A stretch of DNA of 64,000 nt from Verrucomicrobia bacterium SCGC AAA164-M04 (GCA_000383735.1 KB912070.1:69334-133333), one strand, 5' to 3'. Positions 1-10,149 are shown, counted from the first letter of the stretch. Numbers and translations are program-made. Notes: generated from the sequence alone by a model not told the origin.

Positions 1-151
1 AGGTTCAAGAGTGCTCCTCTTAGAAGTTAAAGAATCTCTTGCCGTATTACACAGGGGAAATTGATTGCGGTGTCTGAGCTGGGGCATAAAGGGCTTAAGG
101 CCCAACGTTATTGTTTTATTGGGTATCTTTTTGTGATAAGACCTCTCATCT

Positions 152-778
152 ATGAGAATTTTAGCATCCACCTTAACTCTATTGTTTGTCTGCACTCTCC
201 TTTCCTGCGCAGCGGACGGGTTCACGACGATTTTTGACGGAAAGGACCTTTCGAAGATTGAGACTACCGGTAATTGGAAGATCCAGAAAGATGGCTCACT
301 TTACCTGGAGCCAAGGCCCGGCGAGAAGGGGTGGACGCGTTACGGTTCCTATTTGTGGCTCAAGGATGATTACAAGGACTTTGTTTTCGACTTTGAGTAT
401 AAGCACGAAAAAGGAGGCAATTCAGGTCTCTATTTTAGGATTTACGATGAGGCTGACCCAACTGTTCACGGCTTCGAGGTTCAGATTCTTGATTGCTTCG
501 GCAAGAAGAAGCTTGGTCAGCATGACCTTGGAGGAGTGATCCAGACTGCCGGCCCGCTGGCTAATGGCTCGAAGCCTGCCGGTGAATGGAATCGTATGGT
601 GGTGACAATGAAGAAGGGGAAATTGAGCGTCGTTTTGAACGGTAAGACAGTACAGGACAAGCTGGATCTGGCGGCCAGTAAACCAAAGAGCAAAAAGTTG
701 GCGGATTCGGGTAAGATCGCCATTCAGGATCACGGCCAGAAGTTTTGGGTGCGTAACTTGAGGGTCAAGAGGTTATAG
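152..778 (+). CDS. Secreted DUF1080 (3-keto-disaccharide hydrolase-like) lipoprotein
   Basis: The 208-residue product starts with a signal peptide ending in an LLSC lipobox near residue 19, so it is probably an outer-membrane or periplasmic lipoprotein. The rest is one DUF1080 domain, a concanavalin-like jelly roll recognised by 'FTTIFDGKDLS' at the start, 'GNSGLYFRIY' in the middle, 'GEWNRMVV' and the terminal 'KFWVRNLRVKRL'. Members are expanded in Planctomycetes and Verrucomicrobia, and some act on glycosides or 3-keto-disaccharides; the substrate here is unknown. It stands alone, followed by a GDSL esterase on the same strand after a 190-base gap. The family call is firm and the function is inferred. 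Confidence 0.88.
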   Translation: MRILASTLTLLFVCTLLSCAADGFTTIFDGKDLSKIETTGNWKIQKDGSLYLEPRPGEKGWTRYGSYLWLKDDYKDFVFDFEYKHEKGGNSGLYFRIYDEADPTVHGFEVQILDCFGKKKLGQHDLGGVIQTAGPLANGSKPAGEWNRMVVTMKKGKLSVVLNGKTVQDKLDLAASKPKSKKLADSGKIAIQDHGQKFWVRNLRVKRL

Positions 779-968
779 CTCAGACTCCTCTGTCGGCCGG
801 GCTTTGATAAGACGCTTGGCGAAGTCGTGCGGTTCCTGCTCGTTCTGGGCGAGGGGCCTTCGTGATTGGGCGGATAAGGGTTGTCTAGGAATTCCCCCCG
901 GTGGTCTTGGCTAGAAACTTCTGATCTATTTTGCTGTATTACCCATCAAATCAAATAAAACTATACGT

Positions 969-1673
969 ATGAAGCTAAGATCTATTCCCTCCGCCTTACT
1001 CGTCGCTGCAACATTCAGTTTTTCGGCTGCATACGCTGGCGAGATTCAAATCAAAGATGGTCAGACCATCGGATTTCTCGGTGACTCCATCACGGCTGCT
1101 GGCGCTCGTTCAGGCGGCTATTGTAATCTTTTTATTCAGGCCCTCAAGGCTGAGGGCATCACCGCCAAGCCAATCTATAAAGGAATCGGGGGCCACAAAT
1201 CCAACCAAATGCTCGAGCGTGTCGATAGAGATATTTTGCAGCACAAGCCTGACTGGATGACTCTTAGTTGCGGGGTTAATGATGTGTGGCACGGTAAAAA
1301 CGGGGTGAACCTCGAAGACTACAAAAAAAATATAACAGCGATAGTCGATAAGGCTCAGGCCGCTGGCGTCAAGGTGTTGATTCTCACATCAACGATGATC
1401 AAAGAGGACCAGAGCGGCGACCTGAATCAGAAGCTTATTCCCTACAATGATTTTCTGCGTGAACTTGCCAAAGAAAAGAAGTGCCTGCTCGCTGACCTCA
1501 ATGCAGATATGCAAGAAGCGTTGAAGACCGCTCCTGCCGATCGCCCCAAAGGAAAAAAACTCACAGGCGACGGGGTCCATATGAACCCTCATGGTAATGT
1601 CATGATGGCGCGCGGTGTTGCGAAGGCCTTGGGTTTCAGCGACGGACAACTGGCTAAGATCGTAACGAGGTAG
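969..1673 (+). CDS. Secreted SGNH/GDSL-family hydrolase
   Basis: The 234-residue product has a signal peptide (about 23 residues, ending AYAGE). Block I is 'GFLGDSITAAG', with the nucleophile Ser at about residue 40. Block III is 'SCGVNDVWHG', a GxND element, and block V is 'DGVHMNPHGN' near residue 201, supplying the Asp/His of the triad. These are diagnostic of SGNH hydrolases, which deacylate esters, often O-acetyl groups on polysaccharides in this phylum. A second member of the superfamily lies at 26649-27416. The actual ester substrate cannot be told from sequence. Confidence 0.9.
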   Translation: MKLRSIPSALLVAATFSFSAAYAGEIQIKDGQTIGFLGDSITAAGARSGGYCNLFIQALKAEGITAKPIYKGIGGHKSNQMLERVDRDILQHKPDWMTLSCGVNDVWHGKNGVNLEDYKKNITAIVDKAQAAGVKVLILTSTMIKEDQSGDLNQKLIPYNDFLRELAKEKKCLLADLNADMQEALKTAPADRPKGKKLTGDGVHMNPHGNVMMARGVAKALGFSDGQLAKIVTR

Positions 1674-1885
1674 TCAATGAGTTCTTCCCAGTAGCAGGCG
1701 GTCGAAAGACCCTTTGCGCAACTGCATGGCAATCTCTGCGTCGGGGTTATAGATCGGCCAAAGATTGCTTGCCATATTACGTTTAAGGGTTTGCTAGAAA
1801 TCCCCTTAGGCTGGGAAGGTTGCATCAGCCTCGGAATCATACATCCACTTAAGGACCACCCACAGGTCTGATAAAGGCTAGGACA

Positions 1886-3226
1886 TCAGGGTGTGGCTAA
1901 TCTGAAGTAGTTTTTCGAAATCTCGGTCGCCGAGAACACCATTTCGCGATCTCCTTGAGAGTTGGGAATGTTTTGCCAAGAACTAGGGGCCAAACTTTCC
2001 GAGTGTTGTAGAACCGCGTCTGTGTTCTCCCAGCTTAAGGTGACCATGCCATCGACGGGGCCATTAATGGTAATTACTCCTAGATTAGAGGATAAAACCT
2101 CGGGCTCGTGCACCATATTACCGAACTGGTCGACGGGCAGGGGGTAATTTCCAGTCTCACGGATATAGCGGATGTGATTATTCTGGAAATCGGCTTCGCT
2201 ATCCTCGCCATTGATGGAGAACTTGTATTCTATTCTTTTAGGTTGGCCGGCTAGGGCTTGGAATTTGATGCTGTAGATTCCATCCCCCTCCACGGCATCT
2301 CCTGATTCGGCAGTTCCATCGTCGAGGAGTTCGAAGCCATCCGGTGGAAATGACCATTCCCACCAGGTGAATTCGGAAAACTCACCATTGATATAGACCC
2401 TATCCGTTTCCAAATTAAAGGGCGTCCCATTCAAGGCGAGAGCGTTGTTCATGTTTACTGAAATGACGATCTTGGTGTCTTCGGTGAGACTTGAATCGGG
2501 TCTAATATCGCTAAAGTAGCGGATGGGAAGGACCTGGAGGGCCTGCTCCGCTAGGATAAATTTCCGGTTACTGCCATTTTCCCACTGTCCACCGTTATAG
2601 ACGTATTTGTATTCGACGCTGTCGCCGGGAGCGATGGATTTAATGGTAGTAGATCCGGCGTAGATCGGCGATCCCTCCGATATGGGCTCAAGTTCGAATC
2701 CGGCCGCCCAGCTATTGAACGCACCACGCACCTCCAACCAATCGAACTCAGGCAGAAAAAGTCCGTCTTGAAGAAGTGGGGCCATATTGACCTGAAAAGT
2801 GACTTTGACTCCTCCGCCAGGGTTTGTCTCGAGATCATCAAAGAAGACGGTTTCGAGAATTTGCCCTCCAGCCTGATAGTTAAACCTGCGATTACCGTTT
2901 TCGCCTGTGCCTACGTTGCCTTCCCAGATGTCGCCGGAGGTAACACTGGCGATAAAGAACTTGAAGTCAGCCTGAGCTCCGTCCGTCTCAAAAATATCGA
3001 TCTCAGCTTCGTAGATAAAGTTACTGCCGGCCACAAAGGTTAAGTCAGTGCCGACCCAACTATTGAAGGGCCCCCGGACCATAAGTAGATCGTTGCCCGG
3101 ATCGTAGCGTCCAATCGCGATTTGAACCGACATGTCTACTCGGAAGGTAGTGGTCTGTGCTTCGGCGAGGAAAGAAAAGAGGCAAGGGAGTATAACCAAG
3201 CCGAGCTTAGAGAGGAAGCAACGCAT
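1886..3226 (-). CDS. Secreted protein with three carbohydrate-binding-like beta-sandwich repeats
   Basis: The 446-residue protein has an N-terminal signal peptide ending LAEAQ. Three related blocks follow. They open 'FRVDMSVQIAIG', 'VTFQVNMAPLLQ' and 'IVISVNMNNALA', and each contains a tract like 'VRGPFNSWVG', 'VRGAFNSWAA' or 'INGEFSEFTWWEW', then 'YKYVYNGGQWENG'-type text. This resembles starch-binding or CBM-like sandwich domains; I infer polysaccharide binding. The last about 70 residues form the 'WENTDAVLQHSESLAPSSWQNI..FFRL' type of tail common at the C terminus of verrucomicrobial secreted proteins. It is divergent from the serine hydrolase at 3332, sharing a 105-base AT-rich spacer. 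Confidence 0.75.
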   Translation of the reverse strand: MRCFLSKLGLVILPCLFSFLAEAQTTTFRVDMSVQIAIGRYDPGNDLLMVRGPFNSWVGTDLTFVAGSNFIYEAEIDIFETDGAQADFKFFIASVTSGDIWEGNVGTGENGNRRFNYQAGGQILETVFFDDLETNPGGGVKVTFQVNMAPLLQDGLFLPEFDWLEVRGAFNSWAAGFELEPISEGSPIYAGSTTIKSIAPGDSVEYKYVYNGGQWENGSNRKFILAEQALQVLPIRYFSDIRPDSSLTEDTKIVISVNMNNALALNGTPFNLETDRVYINGEFSEFTWWEWSFPPDGFELLDDGTAESGDAVEGDGIYSIKFQALAGQPKRIEYKFSINGEDSEADFQNNHIRYIRETGNYPLPVDQFGNMVHEPEVLSSNLGVITINGPVDGMVTLSWENTDAVLQHSESLAPSSWQNIPNSQGDREMVFSATEISKNYFRLATP

Positions 3227-3331
3227 TTCTTCAAGGTAGTGATGAGGGAGAATGAGGGAAGAGAAAATTAAGGGTCTACAAGGATTAAAAAAACTCTTTT
3301 GTTATTTAAAGAATTTGGGATTCTTTGATTA

Positions 3332-4840
3332 ATGAAGGAGGTAGGTTTTTTTAAGGTTTTTAGCTCATTCTTTGGAATCCTATTTTGTGCTGGAGCACTT
3401 GCACAGAATCCTGTTTCGCTACCGTCTAGTCCTCCCGAGAAAGAAGGGGTTCCCTCAGCTGCTATCTTGTCTTTTATCGAACGGCTGGAGAAAGATATTG
3501 ATGCGGTTCATAGCTTTATGATTCTTCGTCGCGGCAAACGGATCGCACAAGGATGGTGGGCACCATTTGATGAAACGACGCCGCATCTCATGCATTCGCT
3601 GAGCAAGAGCTTCACTTCTACAGCTGTTGGATTAGCGATTGAGGAGGGCCAGCTGTCACTTAATGATCCGGTGATTTCATTTTTTCCAGATGATACGCCA
3701 GCCGATCCAAGTTGGCAGCTCAAGGCTATGCGCATTCGGGATTTACTTACAATGACGACTGGGCATCGCAAGGAACCGCTACTTTTCAATACGGAGTCTC
3801 ATTGGGTGAGGGCTTTTCTTCATTCGGAAATAGAGTTCAAGCCAGGAACTCATTTTCAATACAACTCCGCGGCTACCTATATGCTCTCGGCGATTGTGCA
3901 ATCGGTTACAGGTGAAATGGTTGTGGACTATCTGGACGAACGTCTCTTTCAACCGTTGGGGATTAAGAAGCCTGATTGGGATCGCTCACCAGACGGAATC
4001 AATACGGGCGGTTGGGGGCTCAGGGTTACTACTGAGGATATTGCGAAGTTAGGTCAGCTCTACCTTCAGAAGGGGATGTGGCAGGGGAAACGTATCCTTT
4101 CAGAAGCCTGGGTTCAGGAGGCAACCTCGAAACAAACTTCTAATGGGAGTAACCCCGATAATGATTGGGATCAGGGATATGGGTTTCAATTTTGGCGTTG
4201 TCGAAACAACTGTTACCGCGGGGATGGTGCATTCGGACAATTCTGCATCGTTATTCCCGAGCACGAAATGGTGGTGGCGATTACATCGGGAACGAATGAT
4301 ATGGGAGGGGTAATGGAAGCTGTATGGGAAATCCTCCTGCCGGCCATGGCGCCAAAGCCTATTGAGCCCGATACTACGACCTTTCAATCTCTGGCGGCTA
4401 AATTGAATGACTTAAGCCTCCCATTAGTTGAGGGTGAATCTCAATCTCCAGTATCGGAACAACTCGCTCAAAGAAAATTTAAAGTTTTTGATAATGAAGC
4501 TGGTGTTAATTCAGTTTCTTTTGATTTCCACGGAAAGAACCATCGGATCACGATAGAAATGGAACATGGAATGGAAATCCTTTACCTAGGAAGTGATAAT
4601 TACACCACTTCCAAATTGAATGATCACCTGCCCTACACACAGAATATGAGAAGCCGAATTGGCGCCAGTGGTGCTTGGGTTGAACCGAATGAGTATCAGG
4701 CAAAGATCTATCTCACTGAGACCCCGGCAAGTATTCTGTATACCTTCCGCTTCGAGAATAACCGTATGAATTGGACAAGCCAATTACGTCACGCACTATT
4801 TGGGCCTAGGAAATTGAAAATCTTGAAAGGGGAATTCTAG
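3332..4840 (+). CDS. Secreted serine hydrolase of the beta-lactamase (class C/PBP-like) family
   Basis: The 502-residue protein has a signal peptide ending ALAQN. Residues about 35-340 form a beta-lactamase-related domain: the S-x-x-K motif is 'HSLSKSFTS' (Ser89, Lys92), the second element is 'FQYNSAATYM' (Tyr-x-Asn near residue 177), and 'GGWGLRVTTEDIAKLGQLYL' is the usual fold landmark. The family includes esterases, D-aminopeptidases and penicillin-binding proteins as well as lactamases, so antibiotic hydrolysis should not be assumed. The C-terminal about 150 residues form an accessory domain typical of larger family members. Confidence 0.87.
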   Translation: MKEVGFFKVFSSFFGILFCAGALAQNPVSLPSSPPEKEGVPSAAILSFIERLEKDIDAVHSFMILRRGKRIAQGWWAPFDETTPHLMHSLSKSFTSTAVGLAIEEGQLSLNDPVISFFPDDTPADPSWQLKAMRIRDLLTMTTGHRKEPLLFNTESHWVRAFLHSEIEFKPGTHFQYNSAATYMLSAIVQSVTGEMVVDYLDERLFQPLGIKKPDWDRSPDGINTGGWGLRVTTEDIAKLGQLYLQKGMWQGKRILSEAWVQEATSKQTSNGSNPDNDWDQGYGFQFWRCRNNCYRGDGAFGQFCIVIPEHEMVVAITSGTNDMGGVMEAVWEILLPAMAPKPIEPDTTTFQSLAAKLNDLSLPLVEGESQSPVSEQLAQRKFKVFDNEAGVNSVSFDFHGKNHRITIEMEHGMEILYLGSDNYTTSKLNDHLPYTQNMRSRIGASGAWVEPNEYQAKIYLTETPASILYTFRFENNRMNWTSQLRHALFGPRKLKILKGEF

Positions 4841-5155
4841 GGGGGTGCCCTTAATTGGGGAAGTCGCAATTAGACCGAAGTTGATTAGAAAGAAAAGGGA
4901 TTTCTTGGATCAATTAGAACGAAAGAAATAAGGACCCTTAAATACGCTCAAGCCGTCTTTTAACTATCATGGAGCTCTGAGGTTTGTTGGTTAGCAAGCA
5001 AAAGAAAAACACCCACGCTATTTCCGAGATAACTAGACACGGCTTGATAACTCGCCTTACGTTTTCTTGTTCTTCGCATCTCTCCTAAGCCGATTTCTGG
5101 CGTTAAGGTTTCCTTGTTTAGGCCTTTTAAAATGTAGCACTGACTGTTCCCGGTT
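4841..5155. other. Intergenic region between convergent genes
   Basis: This 315-base stretch separates the ends of the serine hydrolase (+) and the phytanoyl-CoA dioxygenase (-). I see no open frame with a credible start and no clear intrinsic terminator; only short imperfect inverted repeats are present. Confidence 0.5.
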
Positions 5156-5998
5156 TCATGAGGATTGATTTTGTGTCAGGCTTTTAGCACTCGTATCGTC
5201 CCGATTAAGGTCAGCAAACTCGGTGTGCATACGGCTGGCATGGTTAGTTTCGATAGCAAGAATACGATTATCTTCGACCTTTTCCAACTTGGTGTATCTG
5301 GGATGATGGGAATCCTTGTATGGATCATTAGAGGCCGCATTATAACAGCAAATCATAGCCCAGCGTGGATGATCAGACTCATTGGCATCGGAAGCATGTA
5401 ATGTGTTGGAATGGAAAAATAAGGCATCGCCCGGGTCCATTGTGACATGAACGAGATCCAGTCTCTTCTTTGCTTCTTCGACCCGTTCCATATCAGCCCC
5501 GGCCTGATCTCCTGAAAGAATATGGTTAATCCTACCCAACTTATGGGATCCTTTAATGACCTGCATACAACCGTTCTCAATCGTTGACTGGTCCACCGCT
5601 ATCATAACACTGCATAGGTTTGGGGAGAGTACGCCATTCTGATACCAGTATCCATAGTCCTGATGCCAAGCCCAAGCTCCGCCCACTTTCGCATCTTTTA
5701 ATATCATTTTTGAATGGTAATGGTATGCCTCCTCTTTGAGTATTTCTTCAACGCGATCAACCATCTTACGGCAACGGGCAAACATTCCGTAGATTCCATC
5801 GCCTGGATGATTCCATAAAGCTAGGCGAACTGCGTTGCCTTCTCCGTCGTCTCTTTGAGTGGATGATTTATCCATTTCGTTATCGCTACGGGCAGCATGT
5901 CCAAGTGAGTCAATTTCGTCTTTGGAAAAGAGATTGCGAACCACGATGTAACCATCATGGTCATAATCGCTTAATTGTTCTTCTGTAAGTAATTTCAT
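5156..5998 (-). CDS. Phytanoyl-CoA dioxygenase (PhyH) family Fe(II)/2-oxoglutarate oxygenase
   Basis: The 280-residue cytoplasmic protein starts 'LTEEQLSDYDHDGYIVV', the typical PhyH opening. The iron-binding facial triad is visible as His112 and Asp114 in 'AWHQDYGYW' and a distal His in 'HSNTLHASDAN' (about residue 201). Arg212 in 'DHPRWAM' is the probable 2-oxoglutarate carboxylate ligand. Known members hydroxylate small molecules such as phytanoyl-CoA or ectoine. Verrucomicrobia and planctomycetes carry many uncharacterised copies, so the substrate is open. It has no operon partner: it ends convergently with the upstream gene, and its promoter region faces the esterase at 6222. Confidence 0.9.
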   Translation of the reverse strand: MKLLTEEQLSDYDHDGYIVVRNLFSKDEIDSLGHAARSDNEMDKSSTQRDDGEGNAVRLALWNHPGDGIYGMFARCRKMVDRVEEILKEEAYHYHSKMILKDAKVGGAWAWHQDYGYWYQNGVLSPNLCSVMIAVDQSTIENGCMQVIKGSHKLGRINHILSGDQAGADMERVEEAKKRLDLVHVTMDPGDALFFHSNTLHASDANESDHPRWAMICCYNAASNDPYKDSHHPRYTKLEKVEDNRILAIETNHASRMHTEFADLNRDDTSAKSLTQNQSS

Positions 5999-6221
5999 TT
6001 TCGAATTTTTTTATACTTTTTTTTCAAGGTGTTAGGAATTCATTTTTGTTGTGGTGGGTTTGTTGGCTGAAGTGGAGGAGGGTTAAATAATAAAAGAGTG
6101 TCGTATTTTTTCTGATGATTCAGATAGTGACAAGGCGAGAACCGAAATACGATTCACATTCATTTTAAAGATCTGCGTTTTAGCTTTTCAATGTTTTCAC
6201 GGAGCTTAAATTTTCGAAGAG

Positions 6222-7328
6222 ATGGGAGTAGTCTTAATCAAAATCATTCGAAGCCTGTTTTGCTTTTTATTGCTGATTTCTGGTGTGGGAATTGTTCAGG
6301 GACAGGAGACTCTAAACAAAACACTTAATTTAGGCGGCCTTGATCGGCAATTCATTGTGTATTTACCCAAGAATTTCAGTCATACCGAATCGCTTCCTGT
6401 GCTTTTCTGCTTTCACTCAGGGGGCGGTTCAGCAGACGGGATGATGCGCTTCACGGCTGATTTTCGTCCTCTTGCAGATGATCAACGATTTATCGTCGTT
6501 TATCCCCAAGGTGCAGTAATCCGAGATGAAAAGGACCCGCAAGGTTCATCTAATTGGAATACCATAGGACCGTATGACAATGGCACTGACGATATAGGTT
6601 TTACAGGAGCAATGATCGATTTTCTTGAAATGGATTACGCCGTAAATTCGAGTAGGATTTATGCATGTGGCTTTTCACTAGGGGGGAATTTCGTATGGGA
6701 TCTGGCGTGTTACCTTGGCGATCGGTTTGCCGCAGTATCCTCCGTGGCAGCCAGTATGTGGCAATGGACCCTTGAGGAATGCACCAGTAATCATCGCGTA
6801 GGAATACTTTCAATTCATGGGACAAATGATTTTTATAATCCTTATAATGGGAACCAATACTCCGTTTCGATGAACCAACTCAGTGAACACTGGGTTTTAA
6901 AAAATGGAAGTGAGGAGACTCCTGTGACTAGCCAGTTTGCTCCGGGGGTAACTCGATTTTTATGGAATAGAGGAGACGCTTGCTATGATGTTGCACATTA
7001 CCGTGTTCAAAACGGAGAACATGCTTGGCCGTCTTTCGCTACCCAAGCGATCTGGGATTATGTTTCTCGTTACACCAGCTCAGGATTACTCGGGTGTATT
7101 CCAGTGGAGCTGTCTGTAAATTCCTACAACGAAGAAAGTGAGGAAGTCACCATCACCGTGAACAATCTTCCTGAGGGAAACTTTGAAATCCGTAGCTCCA
7201 CGGGTGGGAGGCCCTTTCAACCGTTGAGCCCCGGAATCAGTATAAATCAAAACACAGTTTTTCCGCTTACCATTTCTGAGGTCCGAGATGATAAACTCCT
7301 CTTGCAGGTCTGGAAAAAGGCTTTGTAG
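6222..7328 (+). CDS. Secreted PHB-depolymerase/feruloyl-esterase-like alpha/beta hydrolase (LpqC/CE1 type)
   Basis: The 368-residue protein has a signal peptide ending IVQGQ. The LpqC-like hydrolase core runs from about residue 35 to 290: 'VLFCFHSGGGSADGM' is the oxyanion region, 'ACGFSLGGNF' the nucleophile elbow (Ser152), 'SIHGTNDFYNPY' the acid, and 'NGEHAWP' the catalytic His. The last about 70 residues form an extra C-terminal beta domain. Relatives cleave feruloyl or acetyl esters on plant or algal polysaccharides, or short polyesters. The start at 6222 sits just after a GAAGAG stretch and gives the full signal peptide. Confidence 0.86.
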   Translation: MGVVLIKIIRSLFCFLLLISGVGIVQGQETLNKTLNLGGLDRQFIVYLPKNFSHTESLPVLFCFHSGGGSADGMMRFTADFRPLADDQRFIVVYPQGAVIRDEKDPQGSSNWNTIGPYDNGTDDIGFTGAMIDFLEMDYAVNSSRIYACGFSLGGNFVWDLACYLGDRFAAVSSVAASMWQWTLEECTSNHRVGILSIHGTNDFYNPYNGNQYSVSMNQLSEHWVLKNGSEETPVTSQFAPGVTRFLWNRGDACYDVAHYRVQNGEHAWPSFATQAIWDYVSRYTSSGLLGCIPVELSVNSYNEESEEVTITVNNLPEGNFEIRSSTGGRPFQPLSPGISINQNTVFPLTISEVRDDKLLLQVWKKAL

Positions 7329-7486
7329 GCAGCTAAGAGTCTCCCATGATTTTGTGCGAGAGTTCTTTCAGGTAGAATTCTCTTGGCTAATATCCAGTTT
7401 GAAAAATGGAACCAGGCCGCCTTTGGCTCGGATTAGATTATGAGGAGGGAAGGCTTTTCGATACGAGTTGGTATTCCTTTGACGGA

Positions 7487-8791
7487 CTATTTTAACCCTA
7501 GATCCCATCCTTTTTTAAAAGTGGGTTTAATGAAGGCTTGAGATTTAGGGGCATTTTTGCAAATCAAATTTCCCGAATCCCAATCGAACTCTTCTTTAGT
7601 GCGGAAGGCGTTGTTGGCCAGTAGAACAGTTTCGGTTAAAGGGCCTGTGTAGGCAAAGTTACAGGTAGGAGGTGTCTTGTCGCCTTTGCAGGCATTTATG
7701 AATTCATTATGGAAACCTGGTGAAGCTGGAATACTTTGATCTGGGTATTTGAAATCTTCGTAGTTTTCTTCAGGTAAGAGTTTGTGCTGGTCAAATCCTG
7801 TGATGAGCATGCCTTTGGAGCCAATAAAGAGTGTATTAGCGCCTTTTGAAGAAAGACTGAGTTCTTTCAAGATCGCTGGCCCGGCTTTGGTCTGATGCCA
7901 ATAGAGTTTTACGGGCACTTGCTTTCCACGGGCAGGGAACTCAAACCATGAGGTCATACTCTTTGTGGTCATTTCTGGATGGGCTTCGGGCCCGCTGGCA
8001 CTACAACGTGTAGGATATTTTAGGTCCAGTGCCCAATAGGGTATATCGAGGATGTGACAGCCCCAGTTGCCCGTTTCACCGGTGCCGTAATCCCACCAAA
8101 AGCGCCATCCGTAGGGGGTGATTTGAGAATCGTACGGCGTGTCTTTGGCTGGTCCAAGCCACAGGTCGTAGTCGAGGGTATTGGGAATGTTTTGTGGCTC
8201 AATCAAGCGGGGTTTCATTCCACGGCCGCTGCTGACCCAAGAGTGAACCTCGGAGACATCACCTATAGCGCCCGACTGAATCAACTCAACCACGCGATGC
8301 ATATTGGATTTGGTATGGCGTTGAGAACCGAGCTGAGTGACTAAATTGTTTTCCTGTGCCTTCTTGGTTAGCGTCCGGACTTCCCATACGGAGTGAGCCA
8401 GAGGCTTTTCGAGGTAAACATGTTTATCGAGATCCATCGCGATATAGGCGGGGTGGAAGTGAGAATGATCGGGGGTAGAGATTGCTACGGCATCAATTGA
8501 TTTGTGCATCTTGTCGAACATTTGGCGGTAATCCGTAAATTTGGCCTTGCTATCAAATTCTGCGAAAATTTTACCGGCGCGCACAGAGTCTACGTCACAC
8601 ATGGCGACAATATTTTCGCCTTTGAGGCCATTGTATTGGAAGTTACCTTGCCCCCCAAGACCAATGAGTGCGACGTTCAGCTTCTCATTGGCATTCCGTG
8701 TTTTTGCGATAGCTGGGCTGGCAATGCTGAATGCCGCTGCGGATTTCACAAAACTACGGCGTGTAATATGTTTCGAAATGCTTTGTCTCAT
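7487..8791 (-). CDS. Tat-exported Gfo/Idh/MocA-family oxidoreductase
   Basis: The 434-residue product begins with a twin-arginine signal, 'TRRSFVKSAAAFSIASPAIA'. A Rossmann NAD(P) fold opens at 'KLNVALIGLGGQGNF' (GxGGxG). 'AVAISTPDHSHFHPAYIAM' and 'HVYLEKPLAHSVWEV' carry the EKP motif typical of the family, and the 'WGCHILDIPYWALDL' block belongs to the C-terminal substrate domain. Exported family members in this phylum oxidise or epimerise sugars or inositols. A second, divergent copy sits at 13931-15241. It is transcribed alone, with 281 bases upstream. Confidence 0.9.
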   Translation of the reverse strand: MRQSISKHITRRSFVKSAAAFSIASPAIAKTRNANEKLNVALIGLGGQGNFQYNGLKGENIVAMCDVDSVRAGKIFAEFDSKAKFTDYRQMFDKMHKSIDAVAISTPDHSHFHPAYIAMDLDKHVYLEKPLAHSVWEVRTLTKKAQENNLVTQLGSQRHTKSNMHRVVELIQSGAIGDVSEVHSWVSSGRGMKPRLIEPQNIPNTLDYDLWLGPAKDTPYDSQITPYGWRFWWDYGTGETGNWGCHILDIPYWALDLKYPTRCSASGPEAHPEMTTKSMTSWFEFPARGKQVPVKLYWHQTKAGPAILKELSLSSKGANTLFIGSKGMLITGFDQHKLLPEENYEDFKYPDQSIPASPGFHNEFINACKGDKTPPTCNFAYTGPLTETVLLANNAFRTKEEFDWDSGNLICKNAPKSQAFIKPTFKKGWDLGLK

Positions 8792-9072
8792 AACGGCTCG
8801 ATGTAAATGTAGGAGTTTATTTTTATACTTTGGAGATGATTTATCGAAAAATATTTCACGAGTTATTAGGAAAGTTTCTTTAGAGGAAAGGGGAGGGAAT
8901 CCGGCGTTGAGCAGGCCAGGTGAGGCGAAAAGAGGGGTGATAAATACCGCTCAAGTAATGTTCTGAATCTGCGTCTTTCTATTTATCTCTAGTCAATTCC
9001 TTAATCAATCTGCTCATCTTTCTTCTTAATCATTTCACTTTCTTTAGATGTTACGAGGAGACATCAGTGGGC

Positions 9073-10050
9073 TCATCGAGGCTGCTTCTGAGACTGAAAA
9101 GCGAATTTGACCCATGCGTTCGCAACTTCTTGATTGGGATACCACGAGGCAGTTGATTTATCGCCTTCGAACTTTGCGTAGGGAGCTAGATTTCCTGAAT
9201 CGATCGACCCAAGCCAGCCCTTTTCTATTTTTATATTGCGCAGCTTTACTGGGTTTTGCTTCGCATTTTCTCCGGTTGGCAGGCGAAGTTGAATCATAGC
9301 TTCGGTCCAGGGAATTACCACGTCATTGGCAGCCCAGGCGCGCCAATCTTTGGGAGTCGTCTCATTCTTTTTGAAGTGCATGCCTCTGGGCCAGTGGCTT
9401 TGACTTGGTAGCCAAATCCAAGCACGGGGTGATTTTGCTTCACGGGAATGGTGGAAGTGCTTGCGAATGTCTTCCGGTTTCTTGTCGATCTCTCCCATTA
9501 GGTAAAGCCCGGGAACCTTTATGCTGTTCGCCTCTTCTTGCATGAATTCGGCATCACTCGGATTAGCCCGCAGCGCAATGTGGAACGCTAGGACTCGCGA
9601 AGGTTGAAATCGGACAAAATCCTGCGCGACCCGACCTCCCATCGAATGCCCCCAAAGAACAAAGGGAGCGTGCTTTAGTTCGGGACGATTTACTTCAATG
9701 GCGAATTGGTCGCACGCCTTAATTATCGACACTCCGTAGCCATTTTTCTGAACACCGTGCGCCTCAAATTCACAAAACAAAATCGCTGAATGGGTACGTT
9801 TGGCTAATGCTCGCCACTCTTGATCTTGTTCAAAGAGATGCCTCCCGGCTCCGCGCATGTTGATTGCAAAGATACATTGCACAGAAGAGATGGATTCGGG
9901 GATCCAAATGGAATATTTCGATCCAGCGATGAGCGGCTCCTTAGAATCCTTGACGTCAGTTTGGAAAGTTTCACCTTTCGTGTCCGTGGTATCCGCAGAT
10001 ACTAAACCAGCGACGATAGCGAATACCGCGATTGGAATCAGTTTCTTCAT
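9073..10050 (-). CDS. Secreted alpha/beta hydrolase
   Basis: The start is placed at 10050 rather than the longer frame start at 10098 because 'MKKLIPIAVFAIVAGLVSA' then becomes a normal signal peptide. That gives 325 residues. The fold is shown by 'HAPFVLWGHSMGGRVAQDF' with the GHSMG nucleophile elbow, and 'YLMGEIDKKPEDIRKHF' as the acid region. The last about 70 residues, with 'YAKFEGDKSTASWYPN', match a tail seen on planctomycete hydrolases. It lies 99 bases downstream of the DUF1592 gene and may be transcribed with it. The substrate is unknown. Confidence 0.8.
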   Translation of the reverse strand: MKKLIPIAVFAIVAGLVSADTTDTKGETFQTDVKDSKEPLIAGSKYSIWIPESISSVQCIFAINMRGAGRHLFEQDQEWRALAKRTHSAILFCEFEAHGVQKNGYGVSIIKACDQFAIEVNRPELKHAPFVLWGHSMGGRVAQDFVRFQPSRVLAFHIALRANPSDAEFMQEEANSIKVPGLYLMGEIDKKPEDIRKHFHHSREAKSPRAWIWLPSQSHWPRGMHFKKNETTPKDWRAWAANDVVIPWTEAMIQLRLPTGENAKQNPVKLRNIKIEKGWLGSIDSGNLAPYAKFEGDKSTASWYPNQEVANAWVKFAFQSQKQPR

Positions 10051-10149
10051 AGGATTATCGCTAGAAATTTTCGTGTTTCGGGAATGGGCTGAAGTCACAT
10101 TTGGACCGGAGCAGCCAGTAGAGAAGGAGGAGTTGTAGATAGCTCAGTA

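Noticed and set aside
1..151. A gene at the left edge
   Set aside because: The bases before the DUF1080 gene give no coding frame with a recognisable end.
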